A DNA stretch of 40,775 bases from Peptoniphilus duerdenii ATCC BAA-1640. GTDB taxonomy: Bacteria; Bacillota; Clostridia; Tissierellales; Peptoniphilaceae. Position 1 is the first letter of the stretch. Each line of letters starts with the position of its first letter. The notes beneath the pieces are model-generated. The model was not told the origin of the DNA. It ran no database searches and saw only the letters and a program-made list of their open reading frames with translations. The stretch spans positions 885,868-926,642 of the forward strand of contig NZ_GL397071.1 in assembly GCF_000146345.1 (NCBI RefSeq), in the 5' to 3' direction. Both the position numbers and the translations under genes were made by a program. Below are positions 6,491-14,557 of the stretch, piece after piece.

Positions 6491-8398
6491 ATGAAAATAA
6501 GTTTTCCAGATGGATCATCAAAAGAATTTGAAAAGGGAATAAAAGTTTATGACGTTGCAAAATCTATTTCAGAAGGTCTTGCAAGAAATGCTCTTGGAGC
6601 AATGGTAAATGACGAAGTTTTAGGAGTAAACGATCCTATTAATTGTGACGCAGAAGTTAAGATCTTAACTTTTGAAGATAAGGAAGGTAAGAAGATTTTC
6701 TGGCACACTAGTGCTCACGTACTTGCCCATGCAATTATGAACCTATGGCCAGAAACTAAATTTGCAATAGGACCTGCAATAGACAATGGATTCTACTATG
6801 ACATCGATCTTGAACACAAAATCGGCCCAGAAGATTTGCCAAAGATCGAAGAAGAAATGCAAAAGATAGTTAAGGACGCTCACGAAGTAACCTTCGAAAT
6901 TATGCCAAGGGATAAGGCAATTGAATTCTTCAAAGAAAGAGGACAAGATTACAAAGTTGAACTTATAGAAGGAATAGAAGATGAAAATGTGGGAATCTAC
7001 AAGATGGGCAACTTCGTTGACCTATGCAGAGGACCACACATCGGAAATGTTAAAATAATAAAAGCATTTAAACTTCTATCAATAGCAGGAGCTTATTGGA
7101 GAGGCGACTCAAACAACAAGATGCTTCAAAGAATCTACGGAATTTCTTTTGAAAAGAAGAAACAACTAGATGAATATATAGAAAGAATGGAAGAAGCTGA
7201 AAAGCGTGACCACAGAAGAATCGGTAGAGAACTAGATCTATTCACCATGAGAGATGAAGGACCTGGATTCCCATTCTTCCTACCACACGGAATGATTTTA
7301 AAGAACACACTTCTAAACTGGTGGAGAAATGTTCTTCTTGAAAATGGTTACGGAGAAATCCAAACTCCAATCATCCTAAACGAAGCACTATGGCACAGAT
7401 CAGGTCACTGGGATCACTACAAAGACAATATGTACTTCACCAAGATCGACGGAGAAGACTACGCAGTTAAACCTATGAACTGCCCAGGATCAATCCTAGT
7501 ATATGAAGAAAAAGCTCACTCATACAGAGATCTTCCTATAAGATTATCTGAATTTGGACAAGTTCACAGACATGAACTTTCAGGAGCTCTTCACGGACTA
7601 TTCAGAGTAAGAACATTTACTCAAGACGATGCTCACGTTTACTGTCTACCAGAACAAGTAAAAGACGAAGTATTCAAGATGATAGACCTTGCAGAACTTC
7701 TATATAGCACATTTGGATTTAAGTATGAAATCGAACTTTCAACTAGACCAGATGACTTCATGGGAACTATCGAAGCTTGGAATATCGCAGAAAAGAATCT
7801 AAAAGATGCCCTTGAAGAAAGAGGATTAAAATACACAATCAACGAAGGAGACGGAGCATTCTACGGACCTAAGATCGACTTCCATCTAGAAGATGCAATC
7901 GGAAGAACATGGCAATGTGGAACTATCCAACTTGACTTCCGAATGCCAGAAAACTTCGAATTAACATACATCAACGCAGATGGAGAAAAAGCAAGACCAG
8001 TTATGCTTCATAGAGCACTACTAGGTTCAATCGAAAGATTCATGGGAATTCTAATCGAACACTTCGCAGGTAAATTCCCACTATGGCTTGCACCAGTACA
8101 AGTTGAAATCATTCCAGTATCAGAAAAATTCCACGACTATGCAGAAGAAGTTAAGAACAAACTAAAGACAAGTGGATTCAGAGTAGAAATGGATACTCGT
8201 GCAGAAAAAGTTGGATACAAGATTAGACAAGCTCAACTTAGAAAAGTAAACTACATGCTTGTAATCGGTGAACAAGAAGTAGAATCAGGACTTCTATCCA
8301 TCAGAAAGAGATCTGGAGAAGAAGTAAAAGATGTAAAAATCGAAGACTTCATATCACAAATGAAAGAAGAAGTTAAAGAAAAGAAGATCACTGAATAA
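6491..8398 (+). CDS. thrS: Threonyl-tRNA synthetase
   Basis: Charges tRNA-Thr with threonine in the cytoplasm. The order is TGS domain (1-62), an editing domain starting with the HTSAH motif (72-76), the class II catalytic core with MNCPGS and the motif 2 loop FGQVHRHELSGALHGLFRV, then a C-terminal anticodon-binding domain. The zinc-binding Cys of MNCPG and the later His residues are present. The length of 635 is normal. The frame is open 21 codons further upstream, but that part overlaps the T-box terminator. AGGAGG (6480-6485) sits 5 bases before ATG 6491 and only 2 before ATG 6488, so I start at 6491. Confidence 0.97.
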   Translation: MKISFPDGSSKEFEKGIKVYDVAKSISEGLARNALGAMVNDEVLGVNDPINCDAEVKILTFEDKEGKKIFWHTSAHVLAHAIMNLWPETKFAIGPAIDNGFYYDIDLEHKIGPEDLPKIEEEMQKIVKDAHEVTFEIMPRDKAIEFFKERGQDYKVELIEGIEDENVGIYKMGNFVDLCRGPHIGNVKIIKAFKLLSIAGAYWRGDSNNKMLQRIYGISFEKKKQLDEYIERMEEAEKRDHRRIGRELDLFTMRDEGPGFPFFLPHGMILKNTLLNWWRNVLLENGYGEIQTPIILNEALWHRSGHWDHYKDNMYFTKIDGEDYAVKPMNCPGSILVYEEKAHSYRDLPIRLSEFGQVHRHELSGALHGLFRVRTFTQDDAHVYCLPEQVKDEVFKMIDLAELLYSTFGFKYEIELSTRPDDFMGTIEAWNIAEKNLKDALEERGLKYTINEGDGAFYGPKIDFHLEDAIGRTWQCGTIQLDFRMPENFELTYINADGEKARPVMLHRALLGSIERFMGILIEHFAGKFPLWLAPVQVEIIPVSEKFHDYAEEVKNKLKTSGFRVEMDTRAEKVGYKIRQAQLRKVNYMLVIGEQEVESGLLSIRKRSGEEVKDVKIEDFISQMKEEVKEKKITE

Positions 8399-8413
8399 AA
8401 AATATATAATTAA

Positions 8414-8442
8414 AACTCAATCCAAAAGGGTTGAGTTTTTTT
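8414..8442 (+). terminator. Intrinsic terminator after thrS
   Basis: AACTCAA (8414-8420) pairs with TTGAGTT (8431-8437), with extra CC/GG pairing inside, followed by a T run. Confidence 0.85.
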
Positions 8443-8496
8443 ATGTATTGTTTTCAAAATATTACAGAAATTTGAAAGTTTCTTCACATTATCAAT

Positions 8497-8550
8497 TAAT
8501 CATGATTATGTATTGTAAATTTCAAAAAAATCTTGTAATATTTTTATAAT
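8497..8550 (+). promoter_or_regulatory. Promoter and palindrome upstream of the FMN-binding lipoprotein
   Basis: TATAAT at 8545-8550 with a weak TTCAAA -35 (8521-8526, 18-base spacer). A perfect 12-base palindrome TAATCATGATTA lies at 8497-8508, just upstream of the -35, where an activator or repressor could bind. The palindrome is short and AT-rich, so chance is possible. Confidence 0.4.
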
Positions 8551-8572
8551 AACGAAAAAGGAGGAATGCAAA

Positions 8573-9040
8573 ATGAAGAAATTATTACCAATACTTTTAG
8601 CATTTACACTAGTACTTACAGCTTGTGGAAACAAAAACAACGCTGAAAAGAAAAATGAAGGAGCAAATGCTGGAACACAAACTGAAGCTCAAGCAGAACT
8701 AAAAGACGGAACTTACACAGGAGTTTCAGAAAAAGATGAACACGGCGGATACATGGAAACAACAATCACTGTTGAAAACGGAAAGATCACTGATGCAACT
8801 CTTAAGAACTTCGATGCAGACGGAACTGAAAAAGGTGAAGACTACGGAAAAGTTGACGGAGAAATCAAAGATCAAGCTATGTATGACAAAGCTCAACAAT
8901 CTTTAGTAGGAGCAGCTGAATATCCAAAACAACTTGTAGAAAAAGGATCTGTAGATGCACTAGAAGCAGTATCTGGAGCAACTATATCACTTGAAATTTA
9001 CAAGGACGCAGCTAACAAAGCTCTTGAACAAGCAAAATAA
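8573..9040 (+). CDS. FMN-binding-domain lipoprotein
   Basis: An extracytoplasmic lipoprotein expected to carry covalently bound FMN and move electrons at the outer face of the membrane. It has a signal peptide with lipobox LTAC (Cys18), a short Asn/Glu-rich linker, and one FMN_bind domain from about 43 (LKDGTYTG) to the C-terminus. The flavinylation motif is VSGATIS, with Thr137 as the expected attachment point for ApbE. Family relatives include RnfG/NqrC subunits and the PplA-type lipoproteins of extracellular electron transfer. No ApbE or Rnf gene lies in this window, so the partner is unknown. It stands alone between its own promoter and a strong terminator, with GGAGG before ATG 8573. Confidence 0.88.
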   Translation: MKKLLPILLAFTLVLTACGNKNNAEKKNEGANAGTQTEAQAELKDGTYTGVSEKDEHGGYMETTITVENGKITDATLKNFDADGTEKGEDYGKVDGEIKDQAMYDKAQQSLVGAAEYPKQLVEKGSVDALEAVSGATISLEIYKDAANKALEQAK

Positions 9041-9052
9041 GAATAAAGAATT

Positions 9053-9082
9053 AAAAGGGACTTCGCAGGAAGTCTCTTTTTT
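9053..9082 (+). terminator. Intrinsic terminator after the FMN lipoprotein gene
   Basis: AAAAGGGACTTC (9053-9064) pairs with GAAGTCTCTTTT (9069-9080), one G-U pair, loop GCAG, then T residues. Confidence 0.88.
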
Positions 9083-9154
9083 ATACTGTTTTACATAGAA
9101 ATAAATTTAAAACTATCATTATCTACTAAATAATAAAATAATATAGTGCTTTAA

Positions 9155-9163
9155 TGTTATAAT
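9155..9163 (+). promoter_or_regulatory. Extended -10 promoter of the M20 amidohydrolase operon
   Basis: TGTTATAAT: a perfect TATAAT at 9158-9163 preceded by TGn. No clear -35 lies at the usual distance. Confidence 0.5.
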
Positions 9164-9197
9164 ATAAATAGATTAGCAAAATAAATAAGGAGGAAAT

Positions 9198-10376
9198 ATG
9201 AACACAAAAAGATTATTTTCTCTACTCGAAGAGAGAAGAGAAAAGATGATAGAAGATAGAAGATGGCTTCATATGCATCCAGAATTATCATTTGAAGAAA
9301 CAGAAACCAGCAAATTTATAGAAAAATTTTATGAAGGTAAGGATGTAAAGGTTGACAAGAACATGGGTGGCTATGGACTTAGAGTCACCATAGATTCTGG
9401 AAAACCGGGCAAAACCATCGCTCTTCGTGCAGATTTCGACGCGCTTCCAATTGAAGAAGACACTGGACTTGCTTTTTCATCTAAGAATAAGGGAGTAATG
9501 CATGCCTGTGGACATGATGCTCATACAGCATACCTTTTAAATTTAGCAGACGCTCTAATAGAGATGAAAGATGAGTTTAAAGGAAAGATTGTAATCATTC
9601 ACCAACCAGCAGAAGAAGTTCCACCGGGAGGAGCAAAAGGAATGATCGAAGCAGGAGTTCTAGATGGAGTTGACAATGTAATCGGATGTCACGTCATGAG
9701 TCAAATGGATTTTGGAAAAGTCTACTACCACAAGGGACCTACTCAACAAGCAAGGGCAAAATTCATCGCAAAAATAATGGGAAAAGGCGGACATGGATCT
9801 TCACCTCACGAAGCAAATGATGCAATAGTAATTGCCAGCCAATTGGTAGTAAACCTACAAACTATAATTTCAAGAAGAATGAATCCGATGGAAAGTGGAG
9901 TTATAACCATAGGATCATTTGACGGAAAAGGACAGTTCAATATTATAAAAGACTCAGTAACCCTTGAAGGGGATGTAAGATGTATGTCAAACTCAGCAAG
10001 GGAAATGATTGAAAGAGAAGTTCGTGCTATGTGCAAAGGCTTAGAAGTTATGTATAGCTGTAAGATAGACTTGGATTACAAGAACGACTATCCAGTTTTG
10101 ATAAACGATGAAGCGATGACTGATTTAGTTGTTGAAGCTGTAAAAGAAGCAAATATTCCAGGATTAGTTGGAGTAGAAGACTGCGGACCGCAATCACCAT
10201 CAGAAGACTTTTCATACTACACAGAAAAAGTTCCTTGCTGCTTCTTCTATATTGGAGCTAAGCCAGAAGGTGAAGCATACCCTCATCACCATCCTAAGTT
10301 TGACATCAGAGAAGAATCTATGATGATAGCTGCTATGTCAATGGGAGCAGCAGCTCTTAAATATTTAGAAAAGTAA
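9198..10376 (+). CDS. M20-family metal-dependent amidohydrolase (N-acyl amino acid / peptide hydrolase)
   Basis: Cytoplasmic hydrolase that removes an acyl or aminoacyl group from an amino acid or small peptide, of the M20D/IAA-amidohydrolase type. The N-terminal RRWLHMHPELSFEE is diagnostic. Metal ligands are visible as ACGHD (Cys104, His106), the Glu pair of HQPAEE (139-140), His165 in GCHV and a late His in YPHHHPKF. The lid domain lies between about 180 and 290. The 392-residue length is standard. It is the first gene of a two-gene operon with a permease 10 bases downstream, suggesting that the permease supplies its substrate. The true substrate cannot be read off. AGGAGG precedes ATG 9198. 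Confidence 0.9.
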   Translation: MNTKRLFSLLEERREKMIEDRRWLHMHPELSFEETETSKFIEKFYEGKDVKVDKNMGGYGLRVTIDSGKPGKTIALRADFDALPIEEDTGLAFSSKNKGVMHACGHDAHTAYLLNLADALIEMKDEFKGKIVIIHQPAEEVPPGGAKGMIEAGVLDGVDNVIGCHVMSQMDFGKVYYHKGPTQQARAKFIAKIMGKGGHGSSPHEANDAIVIASQLVVNLQTIISRRMNPMESGVITIGSFDGKGQFNIIKDSVTLEGDVRCMSNSAREMIEREVRAMCKGLEVMYSCKIDLDYKNDYPVLINDEAMTDLVVEAVKEANIPGLVGVEDCGPQSPSEDFSYYTEKVPCCFFYIGAKPEGEAYPHHHPKFDIREESMMIAAMSMGAAALKYLEK

Positions 10377-10386
10377 GGAGTAAAGC

Positions 10387-11313
10387 ATGAAACTTATGAA
10401 AAAGATCCCGGGAGGGACCTTATTAATACCTATGCTCGTATCGGCTCTCATAAACACAATTCACCCAACACTATTTCATGTGGGTGGTGTGACTGAAGCA
10501 TTTTTTGCAGGAAGTGGACTTAACTTTATCCTAGGAGCGGCTATATTTATCTCTGGATGTCTTTTGAAACTATCCACCATAAAACACGTATTCCAAAGAT
10601 ATTTTTTCCTATTGGTATTTAGAACTGCTCTATGCGTTGGATTAGGAATCTTATTTTTCAAAGTATTTGGCTTAGAAGGATTTTTAGGTATAAGTTTGGT
10701 TGCTTTTATAGCAACTCTTACCTCTATTAACCCATCGTTATTCCTAGCGATTATGGAAGATTTTGGAGATGAAGTAGACGTATCAGCCTTTGGACTTGTG
10801 TCACTATTTGCAACTCCGGTAGTAGCCTTATTTATATTTGGGCTTACTCAACCTACAGAGTTAGATTTTATGCCGATACTATCCATGGTAATTCCATTGG
10901 TACTTGGAATAATAATTGGAAATACAGACCATGAACTTGGTAAGTTCTTGGTAACTGGAATGCCATTCGTAATATTTATGCTAGGATGGTGCGTAGGAGC
11001 GAAGATAAACCTATTAGATGCATTTACAGCAGGAATTTCTGGAGTAGTTATGACTGTTTTATACTATGTTTTAACAGCATTACCACTTTTATTTATAGAA
11101 AAGAAGATTATGAAGAGGTCAGGAATAGCGACCTTTGGAATTTCAACCATAGCTGGACTTTCTGCCAGTGTTCCGCTAATACTTGCAGAAACCAATCCTG
11201 AAATAGCAATCTATGGAGCAAGAGCAACTGCAATAGTTACAATGGGAGTAGTAATATCTGCATTTGCATCACCATTTCTTGCTAAGATGCAGTATGACAA
11301 GGCAAAAAAATAA
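10387..11313 (+). CDS. KdgT-family (2-keto-3-deoxygluconate permease-like) transporter
   Basis: A polytopic membrane protein of 308 residues with about ten hydrophobic segments. I place it in the KdgT family by the N-terminal KIPGGTLLIPMLVSALINT and the IATLTSINPSLFLAIMEDFG segment. The best-known member imports 2-keto-3-deoxygluconate with protons. There is no kdgK/kdgA or pectin gene nearby, and it is instead co-transcribed with an M20 amidohydrolase, so its real cargo may be an acylated amino acid or another small carboxylate. That is inference from neighbourhood. Ribosome binding site AAGGAG lies just after the amidohydrolase stop. Confidence 0.82.
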   Translation: MKLMKKIPGGTLLIPMLVSALINTIHPTLFHVGGVTEAFFAGSGLNFILGAAIFISGCLLKLSTIKHVFQRYFFLLVFRTALCVGLGILFFKVFGLEGFLGISLVAFIATLTSINPSLFLAIMEDFGDEVDVSAFGLVSLFATPVVALFIFGLTQPTELDFMPILSMVIPLVLGIIIGNTDHELGKFLVTGMPFVIFMLGWCVGAKINLLDAFTAGISGVVMTVLYYVLTALPLLFIEKKIMKRSGIATFGISTIAGLSASVPLILAETNPEIAIYGARATAIVTMGVVISAFASPFLAKMQYDKAKK

Positions 11314-11320
11314 GTTTTTT

Positions 11321-11347
11321 AAAGAGAGGGCGACCTCTCTTTTCTTT
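11321..11347 (+). terminator. Intrinsic terminator after the KdgT-like gene
   Basis: AAAGAGAGG (11321-11329) pairs with CCTCTCTTT (11334-11342), loop GCGA, then a T-rich tail. Confidence 0.85.
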
Positions 11348-11353
11348 TGAATT

Positions 11354-11377
11354 AAAAAATCCCCCGACTAACGGGGG
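11354..11377 (-). terminator. Intrinsic terminator of the deacetylase operon (minus strand)
   Basis: CCCCC (11361-11365) and GGGGG (11373-11377) form the stem. On the minus strand the stem is followed by a run of T (the A run at 11354-11359). It lies 18 bases beyond the end of the minus-strand deacetylase gene and back to back with the plus-strand terminator. Confidence 0.8.
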
Positions 11378-11394
11378 AAAAATTTTATCGTTTT

Positions 11395-12441
11395 TTATTT
11401 AAGAAGGGCAAATTCATAGCCTCTTTCTTTGAAATAATTTATTATACTTGGTAGCGCATTTACGGTGTGTTGTTTATTCATTGCGTCATGCATAAGTACT
11501 ACCGCCACTCTCGTTTCTTCATTTTGATGTAGAGATCTATCGATATATCTAACCATTCCTTCTGGAGTAGAAGGTCTTACTGCTTTAGGTTCAGCATCTC
11601 CTGATAGACAGTTCCAATCTATCCAAATTATTTTTCTGCTTGCTAGAGCTGAGTCAGCGCCTTCAATATTGTCCCAGGACATATGTCCTCCTGGATATCT
11701 CCATACATGGGATGCGAAATTTTCTCCTAGGATACTTTTTAGCTTCGCTGATAAAAGGTCAGCTTCTTTTGAAACTTGGCTATCATTTGCAGATCTTTCT
11801 GGATAAAGAAGATGGTAGTCGTGGGTGTAGGAGTGCATTGCAATTGCATTTCCATCTACTAGAGCTTCTTTCAAATATCTGCTGGACTTGTCGTTTATGG
11901 CTCTTCCAACAACGAAGAAGGTTCCTCTAACTCCATTTGCCTTTAGAGTTTTTAAAACTTGTGGAGTGATGGTAGTGTTTGGACCATCGTCAAATGTTAA
12001 GAATACAAGTTTTTTATTTCCTTCATAGGAAACTTTGCCTGTGGTTACATCTCTTACCCATTTAGCATCGTAGGCATACTTTGCAGCAGTGGTGATATGA
12101 TTTTCTCCAGGAACCAATTTCTTTTTAATTCTTGAAGCTCTCACTTCTGCGATATAGCTAAGAGCCTTTACATCGTCTTTTTTGATGTTGAAGTTAATAG
12201 GATTTAGCTGATTTTCTCTCATATTAATCTTTAGAAATGTAGCTACATAGTCTGAGTTACTTTCTAAATTCTTAGCAACTCTCGAAGGTCTCTTCCTCAA
12301 AGTAAAACTAAAAATAAGTAGCACGATAATTGTTACAACGAAGTAAAATCTTCTTCTTGCTCTCTCTTTTCTTCTTCTCGCTCTTCTTTTTCTTTCCAAT
12401 TGTCTATCTTTTAATTTTATTTTTTCTAAATCGTTATTCAT
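11395..12441 (-). CDS. Membrane-anchored polysaccharide deacetylase (NodB domain)
   Basis: Removes acetyl groups from a cell-surface glycan, probably peptidoglycan GlcNAc, giving resistance to lysozyme in known relatives. A very basic N-terminus (15-32) precedes one membrane helix (about 33-48), leaving the enzyme outside. The catalytic domain carries the five NodB motifs: TFDDGP (149-154), HSYTH (203-207), RYPGG (248-252), a DW segment (275-276) and LMHD (316-319). The catalytic Asp151, metal Asp152 and His203/His207 are present. GAGGAGA precedes the ATG. It lies just downstream of the YihY gene on the same strand with a 9-base gap, so they are co-transcribed. Confidence 0.9.
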   Translation of the reverse strand: MNNDLEKIKLKDRQLERKRRARRRKERARRRFYFVVTIIVLLIFSFTLRKRPSRVAKNLESNSDYVATFLKINMRENQLNPINFNIKKDDVKALSYIAEVRASRIKKKLVPGENHITTAAKYAYDAKWVRDVTTGKVSYEGNKKLVFLTFDDGPNTTITPQVLKTLKANGVRGTFFVVGRAINDKSSRYLKEALVDGNAIAMHSYTHDYHLLYPERSANDSQVSKEADLLSAKLKSILGENFASHVWRYPGGHMSWDNIEGADSALASRKIIWIDWNCLSGDAEPKAVRPSTPEGMVRYIDRSLHQNEETRVAVVLMHDAMNKQHTVNALPSIINYFKERGYEFALLK

Positions 12442-12450
12442 CTTGTCTCC

Positions 12451-13377
12451 TCACATATCAGTTTTTTTAAAAAACACGGATTCATATCTCGGATGCAGGT
12501 TCTGAGTTTTAAAATACTTCATCGAGTACAAAACTCCATTTATCTCAGAGCCGATGAGCATGGTGTAGCTCATAAAGTAGCTCCAAGTTAAGAATGCAAA
12601 TATGGACCCAAGAGATCCATAGGTCACCGAGTACTTAGCGAAGTTCTGTAGGTATACACCGAATAGGGCACTGAAAAGATTCTGTCCTATGGTTGTAAAT
12701 ATAGCTCCCGGTAGAACTTCTGTTATCTTTATATTTCTTCTGATGTTCTTATTTAGCGTAAAGTAGTACATCACAATAAATATTATTAACATATAAGCTA
12801 TGGGAACCAAGTTTCTCAAAGCTTTAAACACATTGTAAAAGTTTGATGCATCTATCTGTAAAAATAGAATAGCCTTTGTAATAGCCATCTCTCCAACTAC
12901 TGATGTAATAGATATAAGTATTATCATAACCATGAGTAGTAGGGTAAAGACTGCTGCTATAAGTCTTCTTAAAAAGTAATTTCTATTGTCCTTTATTCCA
13001 TAGGCATAATTTATATTTATGATAAGCTGCTTAACTCCACTGGATGCAGAAAATATACCCAGAATCAATGAAACCGATAGAAGCCCGGTGCTCGACGCCT
13101 TATTCATTTGAGAAATAAATTCAGCAATGATTGAATAAATTTCTTCTGGCAGCATCGTCATCAAATTTACAAATTCACTTTGATTAAATACTTCTACAAA
13201 AGAAATAATATTTAAAAAGGCGATTATAAATGGAAATATTGAAAGAATGGTAAAAAAAGTTAGAGATCCCGCCATAGCTGGCAGATTTTTGTCCCCGATC
13301 CTAAAGAGCAATTTGTCAATAAAGATCATAAGGGGACTATTTTTGTATTTATCTAATAATTTTTCTACTGCTTTCAT
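12451..13377 (-). CDS. YihY/BrkB-family inner membrane protein
   Basis: A 308-residue polytopic membrane protein of the YihY/BrkB family (once wrongly called ribonuclease BN). Its molecular role is not settled. Typical family segments are MAGSLTFFTILSIFPF near residue 37 and YGSLGSIFAFLTW near residue 255, with about six transmembrane helices. I start at ATG 13377. The GTG two codons upstream (13383) is in frame but is part of the GAGGTG ribosome binding site. It is the promoter-proximal gene of a two-gene unit with the polysaccharide deacetylase. Confidence 0.88.
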   Translation of the reverse strand: MKAVEKLLDKYKNSPLMIFIDKLLFRIGDKNLPAMAGSLTFFTILSIFPFIIAFLNIISFVEVFNQSEFVNLMTMLPEEIYSIIAEFISQMNKASSTGLLSVSLILGIFSASSGVKQLIININYAYGIKDNRNYFLRRLIAAVFTLLLMVMIILISITSVVGEMAITKAILFLQIDASNFYNVFKALRNLVPIAYMLIIFIVMYYFTLNKNIRRNIKITEVLPGAIFTTIGQNLFSALFGVYLQNFAKYSVTYGSLGSIFAFLTWSYFMSYTMLIGSEINGVLYSMKYFKTQNLHPRYESVFFKKTDM

Positions 13378-13447
13378 TGTCACCTCAAAATAAATTGTTT
13401 AACTGTAAATTATATTATATAATAAATATTGAGATAATGCTTTAAAT

Positions 13448-14062
13448 TTAAACATTCTTAAGAAAGATATTAGCAACTGTATCTGCAACATGTTGACATG
13501 TGTCGACACAGGACTCAAGTTTTAGACTTAATGTGTTATGCTTTAAAATATCTTTTGCCTCAAGGTTTGAAAATATATTTTGAGTAGACTCTATATATAC
13601 ATTGTCGGCTCTATCTTCAAGTTTTCTTATATGTTTAATTAAATCTTCTATGTCCGAATATTTTTTTGCGGTCTTCAGGCTGTTTATAAGTAGAACGATG
13701 CTATTGGAACAGTCGACGATTATATCTACAAAAGTATATGTGGATGTTGTTATCTCTTTGATGTCATACATATAGATCGCCATCAGGATATCTTCTATGT
13801 CATCGATTACAGCATCGATGGAATGACCGAGATGGAGAATATCTTCCTTGTTAAGTGGAAGTATATACTGTCTTTCAACTTGTTTTTGAATTTGGTGGTA
13901 GACTTTGTCCGCATCATTTTCGATTTCATGAATTTCCATCACTAGGTACTTTACGTTTTCGTATTGGAAATCTATAAGGCTGCGCCTTAACATATCGGAA
14001 GCACGGACTGTATATTCTGAAAGATCTACTAATAAATTATAAAAATTTACTCTTGTTGCCAT
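13448..14062 (-). CDS. DUF47 family PhoU-like protein
   Basis: A 204-residue, mostly helical cytoplasmic protein of the DUF47/PhoU-like family. Members usually sit beside Pit-type phosphate transporters and are thought to regulate them. The acidic metal-binding style motif EIHEIENDADKVYHQ and a second ENDAD-like segment, KLEDRADNVY, are visible, matching the two three-helix bundles of PhoU. No Pit gene is adjacent; instead a Na/Pi cotransporter with its own PhoU-like tail lies on the opposite strand just past the shared 63-base intergenic region. AGGAGG precedes the ATG. Confidence 0.88.
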   Translation of the reverse strand: MATRVNFYNLLVDLSEYTVRASDMLRRSLIDFQYENVKYLVMEIHEIENDADKVYHQIQKQVERQYILPLNKEDILHLGHSIDAVIDDIEDILMAIYMYDIKEITTSTYTFVDIIVDCSNSIVLLINSLKTAKKYSDIEDLIKHIRKLEDRADNVYIESTQNIFSNLEAKDILKHNTLSLKLESCVDTCQHVADTVANIFLKNV

Positions 14063-14074
14063 AGCTCCTCCTTC

Positions 14075-14089
14075 GATACTTACAGTATC
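14075..14089. promoter_or_regulatory. 6-3-6 inverted repeat between divergent phosphate-related genes
   Basis: GATACT TAC AGTATC lies between the DUF47 gene (minus) and the small membrane protein/NptA operon (plus). It may be an operator acting in both directions, or a hairpin in the minus-strand leader. The intergenic region is only 63 bases and I see no consensus promoter in it. Confidence 0.35.
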
Positions 14090-14125
14090 ACAGTGGGGTA
14101 ATTTTTACAAGATAAAGGAGATTAA

Positions 14126-14545
14126 ATGCCTACTTTTATTTTAAGTTTGCTCTTTATAACCATCGCCCTTTCGGTGGTGATGCTTCTAATATTATTTAGA
14201 AGACATATGGTTGTTGAAGGCAATGCAAAAGACGAAAAAAAACTGAAAAAATGTGAAGAAGCGATAAACGCTGTTTCAGATGAGGATCTCGAATATTTAA
14301 AGAGATTAAGTAGAGATCTAGGTCCTGTAAATGGGGTCAAGTTTCTCATGGACAAGTACGATATGGATATAAGATGTGCAAAAACAATAATGGATGGAAT
14401 CCTGGTACACAATTTAAGCGATGAAGATATCGAGTATCTAAAGAAGGTCAAAAAAGATTTTGGTGACGATGCTGCCTATGATGTAGCTGTAACCAAGTTA
14501 AAGATAGATAAGAAAGATGTTAAAGAACTTATAAACAATTTGTAA
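14126..14545 (+). CDS. Small membrane-anchored protein with duplicated L7/L12-like segment
   Basis: I do not recognise a named family. It has 139 residues with one N-terminal membrane helix (about 3-24), a charged linker, then two similar units: 51-92 beginning SDEDLEYLKRLSRDLG and 98-139 beginning SDEDIEYLKKVKKDFG. The end of each unit (for example DIRCAKTIMDGI) resembles the helix-turn-helix of the ribosomal protein L7/L12 C-terminal domain, a similarity seen in several uncharacterised membrane proteins. AAGGAG lies 6 bases before ATG 14126. It is 12 bases upstream of the Na/Pi cotransporter and surely co-transcribed, so a role in that transporter's assembly or control is a reasonable guess. 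Confidence 0.7.
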   Translation: MPTFILSLLFITIALSVVMLLILFRRHMVVEGNAKDEKKLKKCEEAINAVSDEDLEYLKRLSRDLGPVNGVKFLMDKYDMDIRCAKTIMDGILVHNLSDEDIEYLKKVKKDFGDDAAYDVAVTKLKIDKKDVKELINNL

Positions 14546-14557
14546 TGGAGGATTAAA

